Assembly: GCA_023375675.1 (NCBI GenBank)
Contig: JALQBC010000046.1
Location: 186,001 to 250,000 of the forward strand
Source: Cytospora piceicola
Taxonomy: Eukaryota; Ascomycota; Sordariomycetes; Diaporthales; Cytosporaceae
DNA: 64,000 bases
Direction of reading: 5' to 3'
Shown piece by piece: positions 1-13,700 of this stretch; within the stretch, counting starts at the first letter, position 1; each line of letters starts with the position of its first letter. Below the pieces are notes generated by a model that was given only the letters and a program-made list of their open reading frames with translations, was not told the origin of the DNA and did not search any database. A program made the position numbers and the translations under genes.

Positions 1-1556
1 TTCGAGTTTAACACCTGTTTTTAAAGTATATCTCGAGTCTAAGGCCTGTTTCTAAAGTATATTTTCGAGTATAATATATATATCGTAAGTTTTACTTCGA
101 CCTTCAAGTTTAGCCTTCGAGTTTAATCGTAGCTATCTCTCTGTCTTTATATCGCCCTCGACCCTCGACCTTCGAATCTAATCGTAGCTACTACTTTATC
201 TCTATATCGCCTTCGAATCTAATCGTAGCTATCTCTGTCGCTCTCGACCCTCGACTTTCGAATTTAATCGTAGCTATTTCTATCGCCCTCGACTGTCGCC
301 TTCGAATCTAATTATAGCTATCTATCTTTATATCGCCCTCGAGCCTTAACTAATAGTTTTCTGTTTATCTAACTATAGCCGTATAAGTAATATTTCTAAT
401 ACATCTTACAGTCGGTCCGCCTTAAAAGATCTACGTACGATGCCTTTTATAGTCGGTTCGCTACGAAACATATAACGTATAGCTATAATACCTTTAATAG
501 TCGGTCCGCCCCGGAAGATTTATAATAGCTACGATACCTTTTATAGTCGGTCTGCTACGGAACATATAACGTATAGCTACGATACCTTTTACAGTCGGTC
601 CGCCGTAGATACTTACAGTCGGTCCGCTACGGAATATATAACGTATAGCTATAATACCTTTTACAGTCGGTTTACTACAGAACTAACTACTTAAGTAATA
701 GCTACAATACCTTTTATAGTCGGTTTGTTACAGAGTATATAACGTATAGCTATAATACCTTTTACAATCGGTCCGCTACAGAATATATAACTACTTAAGT
801 AGTAACTGCTTAAGTAATAGCTACGATATTTTTACAGTCGGTCCGCTACGGTCGGCTTAAGCTATACTAAGTAAGAAAGGCGATATTAAGCTACGATATA
901 TTTTATAGTCGGTCCGCTACGGAAAATCTATAATAGCTACGATACTTTTACAGTTAGTCCGCCCCGGAAAATCTATATATAATACCTTTTATAATCGGTC
1001 CGCTCCGGAAGATTTACGATAACTACGATACCTCTTATAATCGGTCTGCTATAATTAGCTTAAGCTATACCGAGTAAAAAAGGCTATACGGAAGGAGTAT
1101 ATTATATACTCGGTCCGCTACAGAATACGGAATACGTAATATATAGCTATAATACCTTTTACAGTCGGTTCGGGCTATACCGAGTAAGAAAGGCGATACT
1201 AGGCTATAATGCCTTATAAACAGTCTAGCCGTACGTAACGTATAACTACCTATAGCACCGTTCCTTAAGACTAATTTAGCTATAATAGCTATAATAGCTA
1301 TAATAGCTGTAATGGCTGTAATGGCTGTAATAGCTGTGATAGCTATAATAGCTATAATAGCTATAATGGCTGTAATAGCTATAATGGCTGTAATAGCTAT
1401 AATAGCTGTAAAATATAGTAGTAATTATACAGATATAGCCGGTTAATAAGCTCGCTACTTAATTTTAACGACCGGTTTACTAGCCGGTTATATTAATTCG
1501 AATATTCTACCTTAACTTTAACTTTAACCTTAACCTTAACCTTAACCTTAACCTTA
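1..1556. repeat. Left inverted arm: RIP-mutated satellite
   Basis: This arm is the inverted partner of 40,870-42,478. The outer 70 bases (motif TTTAAAGTATAT) match the reverse complement of about 42,390-42,460. Positions 1-360 hold short repeats around TTCGAATCTAATCGTAGC. Positions 400-1,240 hold a degenerate unit of about 40-70 bp with the core AGTCGGTCCGCTACGGAA followed by ATAACGTATAGCTA. Positions 1,275-1,400 are an AGCTATAAT/AGCTGTAAT microsatellite. Positions 1,410-1,500 are a non-satellite core containing GACCGGTTTACTAGCCGGTT. Over one 78-base stretch near 1,205-1,285 I count six differences from the right arm, all transitions, as RIP would give. The arm probably continues left of the window. 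Confidence 0.85.
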
Positions 1557-1558
1557 AC
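1509..1558 (-). repeat. Telomere-like (CCTTAA)n array, left
   Basis: About eight near-perfect hexamers CCTTAA (TTAAGG on the minus strand), with CTTTAA variants at the outer end. It lies at the inner end of the left arm, with the C-rich strand on the plus strand, as at a left chromosome end. It differs from the fungal telomere repeat by one C to T change (CCCTAA to CCTTAA). The same change separates the two LTR copies of the retrotransposon at 42.5-49.7 kb. Confidence 0.8.
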
Positions 1559-2039
1559 TACGATACTTTATATACCCGGGAACACGATAAAAAAAGCTAT
1601 AAATAATACTAGAAATAGCTGTTAACTAGTAGGCAGATATTAAAATACGATATAAGCGACGTAAAAAAATTATCGTTTAAAGGTTAGTTATTAAAGGCCT
1701 CCCGGCTTAAAAAAGATAAAAGAGAAGGTTATTCGATTAAATATTAAAGTAATAAAATAGTCTAAATAGATAAAATAGTTATAATCGTTCGTATCCTAAC
1801 GCTTAAATACATATAAGTTCAATCTATAAAAATCCTTACCCTCTTACCTAATTTAATCTAATCTAACCTAAATCACACTCGTTAACTAGTCTCTATTTCT
1901 GTCTCGGTTTCGATTCCCTCCTTATATTACCTTATACCTTTAAAACTAGTGTTTACCTTTAAAACTATCGTTATTATCGTCGATATAGTTAGCCTTAAAA
2001 CCTTCTTTAGCCTTAAAACTATTATCGGTATAATTAGCC

Positions 2040-2400
2040 TTAAAACTATTACTATTATCGTTACCGGCGTTATCTTTACCTTCGTCTATAATATCGTTTA
2101 ACGTTACCGCCTATATTAGTATTAATATACTACTACTCGACGGCTAAAAGACAGCTAGCCGTAATAATCGTCGATATATCGGGTATTAACGCTTTAAAGA
2201 TCTCTTCGAAAAGTAATTATTATTAAAATTCTGACGTTTTAAGGTCGGCTTCGAATACTAACGCTTTAAAGATCTCTCCGAGGAGTAATTATCGTTAGAA
2301 TTCCGACGTTTTAAGGTCGGCTTCGAATACTAATGCTTTAAAGATTTCTCCGAAGAGAGATTATTATTAGAATTCCGACGTTTTAAGGTCGGCTTTTTAA
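2040..2400 (-). pseudogene. Decayed coding stretch with 24-residue tandem repeat
   Basis: Three copies of a 72-bp unit start at 2,191, 2,263 and 2,335 on the plus strand. Read on the minus strand, 72 bp is 24 codons, with a peptide like ADLKTSEF then (Q)R(Q)LLLGEIFKALVFE. The only stops are TAA at places where CAA (Gln) would fit, as RIP produces. Reading continues left past the repeats for about 50 codons into a tail rich in Gln and Arg codons. The family is not recognised. The multiple-of-three period and the kept frame argue for former coding sequence. Confidence 0.5.
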
Positions 2401-4756
2401 TATTCGAAACCGGCTATTATTTAATAATACTTTTATTAATAACGATACGTTTAGTAAATACTTAACCTTTTCCTTTAAAATATATACGCGCTTTTATATA
2501 GGCGATCGAAATATTATTATCGATTAACTTAAGTATATTATAGTTTATATAGTATCTGCCTGTTAACCGATACCTTATAAGAAAGATATTATAGAGGAAT
2601 GAATAGAGGTATTTAGAATATATATATTCCTTTAGGTCGGTAAAAACGTCGTTGTTATTCGAAAGAATATTTCGAAGCTTTTTAAAAAAGTTTTTAACCT
2701 TCCTTATAAGGTTTAACGGCTCGATCTTAAGTACTAGATAGCACTTTACGGTATACTTCTTCGACCGGTAAAAGATATTCGTTTTAAAGTTATAAAGCTA
2801 ATAACGATACTTCTATAGTAACGAGATAGAAGTAAGATTACAGAATTCGTATTTTATAATACTAAGATATTAATTATAATTACGTAGTTTCTAAAAGCTA
2901 TATTTATAAGCTTAATATATAAAAGTTTTTACTTTTTATTTATTATTTTAGCCTTTTTTTTATAGACTACGATCTTATATAGCCTTATAGTTATTTTAAA
3001 AATCCTAAAGTATTTATAATAAAAAAGGCTTTTAAACGGCCTTTTACGTTTAGACGGTAGCTTTATCGATAATATTTATCTTACCTTTAAAATAAAGGTT
3101 AAAGTAGAAAATAACCTTTTTATAGGTTTTCGAGTTTTTATATTTTTATTAAATACTTTTATCGTTAATTTCGATATAGTAGATTAAATACTAATACTTT
3201 TTAAATAGCCTTTAGTTAAGCTTACCGCGGTTATTTATATATTATTAGTAGAATTTAAAAGCTTAATATCTATTAAAAAGACTTTTTATACTCGTTTAGA
3301 AAAAGCTGTATTTATAAACTATTGTCGAAAGCGATCGTTTTTTTAAAGGTATATAACTTTAGCGGTGTTTATTAAAGTCTGCTTTATCTTTAAATCTCTC
3401 CCGCCTTCCGGTATAATCGATATAGTTATAATAAAAGTATTTTTAAAAAAAGTTATAAGCTTAGTCGAAAATACTTTTTATATTAAGATAAAAGTTAATA
3501 TCCCGATAAGCTTTTAAAGCTTTTTAGTTAAAAAATAACCTTTAGTAATTATTATATCTATATTTTTACTTATTATAAAAGCAGTTAAAGTAATATTAAA
3601 GCTAGCTAACGTTAAGGTTATTAGTAATATAATTAAAGTACCGGAAAAAGAAAAGCTAGTTTTAACTATCTATAAATTAGGTATATAAAAAGTCCGGTAG
3701 GTTAAGGTTTAAAAACGAAAAGTTAAAGGTTTTTATTTTAAAATATTCTTTTAAAGCTTATCGCTTTTTACTAAGTTTAAAGTTAAACTTTTAAAATAAA
3801 CTACTTATTAAGATCTGTAATAAATAAGTAAACTAAACTAGCTAAAACGAAGGATTATAAGAGCTTATAACCTTATTTATAATATTATTATCTTAAGTAA
3901 CGTTATAAAACTCGTCTTAAAAGCTTTTAACCGGATTAAATAAGTCCGGGTATTTAATAGGTTTAACTACCGGTAATAAAAGATTTTAGTACCCTGAAAA
4001 TATTACTAAGTTCGGAGGTCTTTATATAATAGTAATATACCGGAAAAGACTGCTTTTATACGAAACGATCGGAAAGCTTTAGTAGTTTATAATTAACTAT
4101 TAAACCTTAAATATAAAGTTTAACGAATAGCGGTTATCTATCCTCCGGTTACTAACCTTTTAAACGGCTTAGATAACTTATTATAAAACGTTATAAATAA
4201 TTTAAAAGAAAAACCGCTTTTAATAAATACTTAATTTAAGCTTATAAAGGTTAAAGCGTATTATAGCTTTATTATAAGCTATATAAAAATAAAACGAAAT
4301 TAGTATAGTATATAAAGTACCGATTATATAGCTAAAAGAACGTAGCTAGCTATAGTAAAAGATATAAAAAGGATAGATATATATACTATCGAAAAGTATA
4401 TAGGTTTTAAACTCCGATTCGTTAAAACTGTAGCTTTTAAAAATAGCTAAGTAGCTTTATTAAATTCGGGCTGCTTTTTAAGTCGATACGTTATTAAAAG
4501 ATCTGTTTTTTTTTAGTCGGAAGCTAAAAAGAAAGCTATTATTTTATTTAGCCTTTATAAGCTTTTCTTTTAAAATCCGCGTCTTTCTTTTAATAAAAAC
4601 GGTTTTAAAAACTATTTTTAAGTCTTTATTTATTATATCGGCTTATTACTTTAGCTAAGTTTAACAGCTCCGGTTATAAAGCTTTAGTAAAGGTTAAGCT
4701 GTTATAAGGTTCTTTATAGTAACGGTAAGCTATTAGAAAACGAGAAAGCGTTAATC

Positions 4757-5386
4757 TTAAAGTATTTCGAAATCTTATAAAACCTTTTACTAACAGACGA
4801 CGACTATAAAGTTTAAAATAAATATATTCGGGCCTTTTATTTAATTAAAAAAGCTTATAATAACTATAAAATTAGCCCTTATATAGTAATATAAAACCTT
4901 TTAATAAAAAGCGAATAATATAAAAGCCTTTAAAAATACGTTAAATAGTAAAGTAAAGAATAGAACGTTTTAACCGGTTAAAAAGTTAAAGGCTTATAGC
5001 TTTAGAAATTCGGTTTTATTAGCTTTCGACAAAGTAATATTAGCCGAGGGGATTTTATAAAAGTTTCGCTAAAAGCTGTTTATAACGTTTTTAACACGTT
5101 CGTTATACTATAGTTAAAAAAAGCCGGGTATAAATACTTCGTCGGCTTATAAATAGTTTAAAAGGTTCTTAAACTTTAATTTCGATGTAAGAATATCTTT
5201 AAAACCGACTAAAAATACTTTATCGCTAACCTTTTAGCTAAAAACTGCTTTAACGATAATTACGTATTTATTTTTAATAACGTAAGGCTTAAATAAACCT
5301 TTAAGTATTATATAAAATTAGTCGGCTAGTTAGTTCTCTTTTTAAAGGGTTAGCTTTAGCTAAGATTATTAGTATTAATCTGTTGA
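4757..5386 (+). pseudogene. Decayed ORF, unknown protein (210 codons to a TGA)
   Basis: One frame reads for 210 codons and ends in a TGA at 5,384-5,386. All internal stops are TAA or TAG, matching RIP of CAA, CAG or TGG. The residue mix looks protein-like, for example LLLTDDDYKV near the start and GYKYFVGL and KNCFNDNYVFIFNN further on. I do not recognise a family. The 5' end is not defined because start codons are erased. It could belong to a mobile element or to a cargo gene of the enclosed block. Confidence 0.5.
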
Positions 5387-7989
5387 AATAAAGAATAAGA
5401 TATTTTTTAATTTACTATCGATAACTTAGTCGATAACTAGCTAAGTATTATATAAGGTTAGTCGGTTATTAAGTAGTCTTTTTAAAAGGTTAGCTATAAA
5501 GTAAATAGAATTAATATCGAGTAAAGAAGTAGATATAAAGAGTTTCGATTTATTATAAAGCTAAAGGTTAAATTAATAATTTATATTTACGTAAACGTCG
5601 GCTTAAAAGATAACTTTTTAATATTAAAAGCTAGTTTAATAAATCTGTTTATAATAGCAGGTAATATAAGTATTAAGCTAAGTTAAGCTTACGTAAAATA
5701 TTAAATATAATATTAAAAGTAAAAAACAGATAAAACTAAAGTAAAATTTAAAATAAGTCTGCTTATAGTTTTAACAGTTTAAATATTATTATACCTGCTT
5801 AGTTCGTATAGGTTAAATCTAAATATCCGTTAGGTCGGTTAAGTAATTACAGCGGCCTTAAAAAGTAGTATTAGCCTACTACGTAATAGTTACCTAATAA
5901 AAAGCTAAATATTAATAATAGAGAATAGTATAAGGTATATAAGATATTTAAATAATAGTATTTTTATTAGACAAGCGATAGGCGATTAGCTTATTATTTT
6001 AACGAAGAGTAGTATAAGGTATATAAGGTACTTAAATAATAATATCTTTATCGATTAGCTTATTATTTTAACAGAAAGTAGTATAATCGAGATATCTAAA
6101 TAACAGTATCTTTATTAGATAGGCGATAGTAAGTAAACAGCTTAATAATAAAACTATATTAAAACTTTAATATAGTATTTATTTAATAATAAAACGTAAG
6201 AGTTCGGATTTAATCTTTAAAACTAACTTCTTATATATAACATTCGATTTCTTTTAATATTTACTTTTAAGGTTAAAATATACTTAAAGGTTATATCGAT
6301 TAGTAGGTTTATATCGTATTAAGTTAAGTATTTAATAAAAGCTTAAATATTTAAGATCTTAAAAAGATTTCTCTTTTTATACTTATTATTATTTCTATTT
6401 AGTAGTAAATACCGATAAAACTAAGTATTTAAAATAACGTTTAAAAAGTAATACTAACTTTTTAATATTATTAGCCTAAATATATCTTTTTTAATTTACT
6501 TTTAAAAAATAGAAAATAAAAGTACCTAATAAAAATACTTAATAAACCTGTTTAGTTATTTAGAAAACTCTTATATTAAGGTTTAAATCTAGCTATTTAG
6601 AAAATAAAACTATAAGTCTTATACTAGTATATACCTAACTATACTTAAACTACTTACTAACTCTCGAAAATATTATAGCTTCGGAAAACCGAGAAAAACC
6701 GATACTAATAAAGTTTATTTTTATATAAAAGATATTTAAATATATAAACTAATAGACCGAAAACTACCTTTATTACTTTATTAACTAATAAAAGATTATA
6801 AAAAAGTTCGACTTTAGCTACTTAATAGTCCTTTTTACGTTATAAAAGTTCGAGTTATTATAAGATAACCTATTTAAAAAGAAACTGTTACCTTTTATAA
6901 ACTTATTAATTAAAAAGATTAAAAACCAGACTTTCGAATTAAAGTACTAAATAAAAAAGAATGTTCGTTTTAAGTTATATTAAAGTTTATACTTACTTTT
7001 TATTACTTTATTTAAAACTAATACTTATATATTACTAATCTTAGCTTTAAAAATAAAACCGACTAAACGTAATATAACAAGTATAGCCTATACTTAACAG
7101 GTTAAAAACACTATTCGAGATAACGATCTTAAAGCTATACTAGTAGGTTATCGACCGGCGTATTCTACTAAATAGAAAAGACTAAAAGTCGTAATAACGT
7201 AAACTATTTATTACTTATTTATTAATCGCCGACGCTTTAACTAATAAAAACTTATAATCTAATATAAATATATACCAGATATTATTACTTAATATCTTCG
7301 ATATAGTTACGATAAACTATTAAAGTATATATATATATTTCGAACGTATAAATATATAATCGGCTTTAAACGAAATATCTCGGAAAAAACTTATTAAGCT
7401 AATCGTATAAAATATAAGGCTAAAGTGTTCGGATCTTTTAAAAGGTATAAGTAAACCTGTTTAAACTTATAAACTAGTAGGCTAAACAGTTTTTTCGTAT
7501 ACTAGTTTTAATCGGCTATTAATAAACGCTTCGATAGCTATCCTGCCGAAACGTAAGCTTTTATAATATAAAAACTACTTAAAAATAGCTAAGTATAGTA
7601 TTATCGCTTTAATCGAAAACTAGCTATAATATAATATCTTTATAATTATCTTATTAACGCAAAAGCTTACTTATAATAAAGGCTTTTCGAAAAGTATATA
7701 TATTATTTCTAACCTAAGCGATAACTAATAATAAAAACAAAGTAATATCCTTATAGCTATTACGCTTAAACAGACATGTTTTTAAGTAAAAGATACTATA
7801 TAACTACGATAAAGGTTAAATAACTAGCTGCGATAAAGGTTAGATAGCTAGCTACGAAGTATAGGTATAACTGTTTACTTAAACTAAAACTTATTAGTTA
7901 ATACCTTAACAGATTTCCTTTACGTAAAAAGGCGTATACTTTTTATATACTAGAAAACCGATATTAAGCCGGCGTAAACAACGGTAAAA

Positions 7990-8330
7990 GTAAAGCCGAA
8001 GAAAAGTGTTTTCTTTTAAACGTCGACTTAGCTTTAAGAAGAGCTCGATAATAAGGATATTTTATATTTAGTCGACAGAAAGAAAAGTAAGGAAAAAGCT
8101 AAGCTAGTTTTATAGCTTTTACTTAATAATAAAAGCGTTTCTCCCGGTATAGCGATATACGAAAAAGTTCTGTTTATTTTAAAAAGTAACCTTAAATAAA
8201 GATACCTAGATATAATAATATAAACGCAGTAAAAGTACCGGGTTTTATATAGTAATCTTCCGTATAATAATAAAAAGTCTTTTATAAAACGTATTATTTA
8301 AAAGATTATTTAAAATATAAAAGAGTTAAG
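7990..8330 (+). pseudogene. Decayed ORF, Lys/Leu-rich, unknown
   Basis: One plus-strand frame reads through about 113 codons with only TAA/TAG interruptions. It begins VKPKKSVFF and includes ELDNKDILYLVDRKKSKEKA and KVLFILKSNL. The residue pattern looks like an alpha-helical protein. No family is recognised, and the borders are only where the frame becomes unconvincing. Confidence 0.4.
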
Positions 8331-8839
8331 GTAAACAAAGCGTAAAAAGTAAGTTTTTATAAAGGTTTTTAGCTTATATTTAACGTATTAAAAAAAACGA
8401 AAAGGAAAACGTTAACTATTTTACTCGAAGAAAATAAATACCGGTAATAAAATATTTACTTAACCCGAAGATAAAGCTATAATAGTATATATATAATAGT
8501 TTCCGGTAGTATTCCGACTCGGTCGGACTAAAAAAAAAATTAAGAAAAAAAAAAACGGAAAAAATACGGCTTTTTTCTTAAAGCTATACTAGGTTAAAAA
8601 TAAGATTTCTCAGGCTATTCGATAAAATCGATTTAACTTAGGTTTAAGAGATTAAAGCTAATACTTAGAGAATAAGTATAGTTAAGCTAAAAACAACTAT
8701 TTAGTACACGGCTAATAGATCGTCTTATATATACCGTTATCTTTAAACATTAGATTAGGTATAAAGTAATATTTTACTTTTTACTAAGCTATTTTAAATA
8801 TAATCGTAATTAATAAAAGTAATTATAATAAAGATTATC

Positions 8840-9110
8840 GCGGTAGGTTATTATAAAAGGTTATCGCGAAAGGTTATTATAGAAGGTTATTATAAAAGAG
8901 TATTATAACTAAAAAGGTAAAGGGAATTACGGTTAGTAAGAGAAAAGTAATATAGTAAAAGGTATTGCGGCTACGGTCGAAGGGTATTATAGCTAGCGGT
9001 CGGAAGGTATTATAGCTAGCGGTCGGAAGGTATTATAGCTAGTAGTCGGAAGGTATTATAGTCGGTAGAAAAGAAAGTATTATAGTCGAAAAGAAAACGG
9101 TTATCGTTAT
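8840..9110. repeat. Short tandem repeats (about 24 bp)
   Basis: From 8,985 to about 9,110 there are several near-identical copies of GGTCGGAAGGTATTATAGC (about 24-bp period). They are preceded by a looser run of GGTTATTATAAAA and GGTTATCGCG units from 8,840. GGTATTATAGC also occurs throughout the right inverted arm on the same strand, so this may be a fragment of the same satellite family. Confidence 0.6.
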
Positions 9111-9409
9111 AGTTATAACCGAGGTCGACAAAGAGTTTATTAAATTATAATATAATAGGTTTAGGTTTCTTTATAATATAATAAGTAGGCTGATTAATTA
9201 AATTAAAGAAGATTAAAAGTTACCGGTATTATTTTAATAGGCTATAGCTTATAGGTTTTTAATATTATAAAGACGAGTATTTAAAGTATATACTTTAAGA
9301 TAGCTTATTAATATATAGAAACTAGTTTAATTTAACCGCTTCGGAAATAGCTTTAAATTATTAAAGACTTCTTTATTTAGTTATTATTACTTAACCCCGA
9401 ATTAATATA

Positions 9410-9932
9410 TTTTAATATACTAACTACGTTTCTTATAGCTTTCTAGACTTTTTATAACCTAGCCTTTACCTTTAAGAAAGCTTTATTAATAACTTTTATA
9501 TTCTGCTTTACTTAAACGCTTTATAACTCGGCTTTTATTAAAGCCTTTAAGATTAAACCGATAACCTTTATTAAATAGCTTTCCCGTTCTTTCGTTTATA
9601 TACTATAGGCCTCGATATATTACTTATACCGCTCGAGGATAAAAGACTTTTTATTAAGCTGTTTATTTTTAGCCTCGACTTAACGTTTTTTTTTAAAAAT
9701 TTAAAGCTTTTTCTTAAAGATATAACGCTCTTTCTCTACGATATTATACTCGAGATTATTAAAGCGTTATACTTTATTATCGAAATTAAACGTAATATTA
9801 TACTTTATAAAGCCGGAAAACTCCGGGTAGTTATTTTAAATAATCCGGATAAATTCGATAAAGATATTAGAAGTATTGTTTAAGTAGTTATATAAGTAGT
9901 TATAAAAATTCTAAGCTTTATTAGCTATCGTT
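9410..9932 (-). pseudogene. Decayed ORF with predicted coiled coil
   Basis: On the minus strand a single frame reads for about 170 codons. The first part is aromatic/Asn-rich (NFYNYLYNYLNN and IFIEFIRII). A long charged helical segment follows (ERYIFKKKL, KERESYLIKVIGLILKALIK) with coiled-coil spacing. Stops are TAA/TAG only. A retrotransposon gag or a structural coiled-coil protein would fit, but nothing specific is recognisable. Confidence 0.5.
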
Positions 9933-10520
9933 AATATTTAAGCTAGTCGAATTTATTTATATTTAAGGATGTTTTTTAATATAAATCTTTTTATTATTAA
10001 TAAACTAACTGTTAGTAAGAGGTTTATAAAAGCTAAAAGGATTAATACTAGATAACTTATATTCTTACGAAGAGAGGGCGGTTTTAACGTTAGTATATAC
10101 TTAAGACTTAGTATTATAACTATATTTAAAAGTAACGTAAAAGTAACGATTTAAATAAACGTATAACGTAATAAGTAAGGCCTATACTATACTAAGTATA
10201 TATATATATATACGATAACAGGTAAGGCTTACGATACCTGTCTTACCCGGTATAGCTCTTATCGAGCGTAAAAAGCTTTAAATAATAATACTATATAAAA
10301 TAAACCTTCTCTTGCCTAGTATAGCCTTTACCGAGCGTAAGAAGATCTAAAGGTATAAGGTATAGGAATTATTATTAATAGTAAAGGCTATAAGATAAAG
10401 CCTACCGATTTACTTAAAACCTTAGTCGCTATAAATCGATTAAAAATAGGCAGCTTATTTAACGAATATTATATTATAAAAAACTAGCAGGTAGTAACCT
10501 CTTTTCGCCTTTTTATCTGT

Positions 10521-10765
10521 TTATATTTAAATCGGGTAAGCGTATTACTAAATTTAAACGACCGGTTTACCGACAGGTTATATATACGAGAAATTAATCT
10601 TATTACTATTAATATCGCTACTACTACTACGCTTTTTTACCTATCTATATTTAAATCGGGTAAACGTATTACTAAATATTAACGACCGGTTTACCGACAG
10701 GTTATATATATAAGAAATTAAGCTTATTACTATTAATATAGCTACTACTATTAGCTATTATAGTA
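10521..10765. repeat. 124-bp tandem duplication containing the arm core motif
   Basis: Two copies of a 124-bp unit, each starting at ATATTTAAATCGGGTAA. Each contains AACGACCGGTTTACCGACAG followed by GTTATAT, closely similar to the non-satellite core of the left arm at about 1,473-1,500 and in the same orientation. This ties the interior to the arms. Confidence 0.7.
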
Positions 10766-13700
10766 AAAGTTTTAATAGACGTTATAAAAAACAGGAACTA
10801 TTTAGCTTTTAAATCGCCTCTTTTACTTTATAGCTAACGCTTAATATCTACTATTACACTTATAATCTCCTCTGTTCTTTATACTACCTTTATTTTTTAT
10901 ACTACCTTCGTTCTTTATATTACTTTTATTCTTTATACTACCCTTTATCTATTTATTATTAGTATTTTTATCTACTAGACTAAATAATAACGTTTATTAG
11001 ACAGAACCGCTATCGGCTATAAGCAGAGCGTTTTAATCGCCGTCTTTATTAACAGATAATAATTCGATAAGACTACTGTTAGCTATAGGTAATATTTAGT
11101 TTTAGCTATAACTACTATTAACGAAAGTGTTAAGCTAAAAGGTTATAAAATCGAAAAGATAGCCGGGAAGTATTTATAATATAAGAAGTATTTTTAGCTT
11201 ATTAAGTATCTTTAATAGACTATTATAATTTATATAGAAAACTTTATTTATATTATCGACTATAGCCTTTATATTAATAAGCCTTTTTATTATTATTATA
11301 ATATTTTTAAATATTATAGCTATCTTTTAAGATATTATAACGATACTTTCGGTTATTATATTAGTCGTATCGGGAATATACCTTAACTCTTTATTAAGAA
11401 TACTACTATAAATAAATTTAGCTTATCTTACTTATAGTTATACGTTACCGATAGTATTTTCGCCGATATTTTTACTAAAGGCGTTCCGGAACTTACTAAG
11501 TAAACTACTAATAAAATCGGCTTCGATTTTAATCTTTAGCTTAAGCTATTTATAATTTAATATATCTATCGGAAGCGCTAGTAGCGTATTCCGGTTGTTC
11601 GTTATATTAAACGATATATTTCTTTCGGTAGTTTCGATATAGCTATTATTACTATATATAGTTAAGTTGTTAGCTATAGCTTCCGGTGTTATAAGTCGAA
11701 AAACAGAATATATAAAAGATAGCTTTAGCTTTAAGCTTAATAAGAGCCGAAAGTCTGTAAGTAGTTACTAATAAGTTCGAAGCTTATTTAAAACTTAAGA
11801 GAATAACAGGTTTTTAAAGTTTAAATTATTTAAGATTATACTAAGCGGTAGATATAGTTTATTAATAGTAAATAATAAATAAACTAAGTTAAGATTATAA
11901 AGAAGAAAAGATTAAGATATTAATCCGAGAAATAGCTATATTTTTATAAATAAATAAAATAGCTATTTACCTTATACCTTACTTATTAAGATTATAAATA
12001 ATATCGGGAGTATATATTAAAGTAAATACGTATTTATAGTTCGTATATATACCGAGTATAGAAAGGATTACTGCTATAAGTTTTCTGTTTTTACCTTTTT
12101 CGATAATTTTTATCGGGATCGATTCTTTAAATAAAATATATATATAGTATCGATACCTATTTATATTATTCGTTTTAACGCTTGTTTTCCCTTTTATATT
12201 AACTAATTAAAACGGCGGCTACTATATTATACCCTTTATATTAATAGTATATAATACTATATAAACGTTTTTTAAGCAGGAAGAGTTATAATATTAATTA
12301 TATATAAAGTTTATAATTTACTAACCTATAGCGCCTTTAATAAAGAAGAGGAGAAAGAAACTAGCCGGGTAAAGACGGCCGATATCTAGCTACTAGTATA
12401 TAAATTAAGTAAGTATATAGCTTTTTACTTTAAAAGTTAACTTAGATTCGTTTATAGTTTATTTAGCTATTAATATTATTATAGCTAAAGATAAACTATA
12501 GTAAAGGTTACTAACTATAGTAAAGGTTAAGGTTATATTATCGGTATTATATATATAAGGCTATTAATACTAACTAAAAGTAATATTATAACTTCGATAA
12601 AACTGTTATAGTAATAAGTTTATATAAGTATCTGTACTTAGTTCTAACCGTTTTTATAGTTTATATATAGCTATTTTCGGAGTAATAGATTAAGTTTTTA
12701 TTATATCTTTAAAGTAAACCCGGCTGCTACTATTCCGCTTATTATCCCGTCTGTTATTTTACCTGCCTTTATACCTGCTTTTACGTTTACTATTATACTT
12801 AACACTATCGGAAGCCTCGTTGTTATTACTAAGAATCGTTACGTTAAAACGCTTTATCTTATTAACTACCTTATTTATTATTTTACTTACCCGGTTTATA
12901 TCTTTAATAATTTTAAAAAGAACTTTAAGCTAGTTTAAAGCTGTTTACCGAATATCTGTAGTATATATCTTTATTATAAAGGCTCGTTTATTAATATCGC
13001 TTATACCTTAAATAAGGACCTATATAGCTTTTTCGGTATTTTAACCGCCTTTATTACTTATTAAAATAATAGTAACGTCCGGGTATTTAATATCGATAAC
13101 CTTTATAAAGTCTATTAGCAGGTTATAAGCTTATAACAGGTTCTTTTAGATAAAAGATATTAGGTTTTAGTTTTTCTTACGTTTATAAGGTTTCGAAGGC
13201 TGTATAAAGCTATATACGGCTATCTTCTTCGGTATATTAAAGATAGAACGGCTACAGGTAATATCCGGGGTAAAGTTAACAGAAAATATATCTATTATAT
13301 TAAATATACGTTAAAATATATCTGTATTTATATAAACCTAATATATTTACTAGCTTTAAGAAAGAGTCGATAGGCTATTAAAGACGTCGGCCGGTAAAAG
13401 GCTTATAAAAAGGTCGGAGGTTTTCGAAGTCGGAGGTATATCGAATATAGTATAATAAATAAGTAAAATAGCTTCGGTATTAAGATAAAGGTTAGTAACG
13501 TCGAAAATATTACTAGGTTTTTATTATTAAAGGTAAAAGATAAAGTAAGTAGGGTTTTTTTTAACAGGCTAAGCTAATATTACCGTAGGTAGACCTGTAA
13601 GTAGACTTATAAGTATAGCTACCGGCTATAGTTATTTAGTAATTTTATAAATAATACTTTTAAGAATCTATACCTTTATAGCCTTTTTCTTAACCTATAG

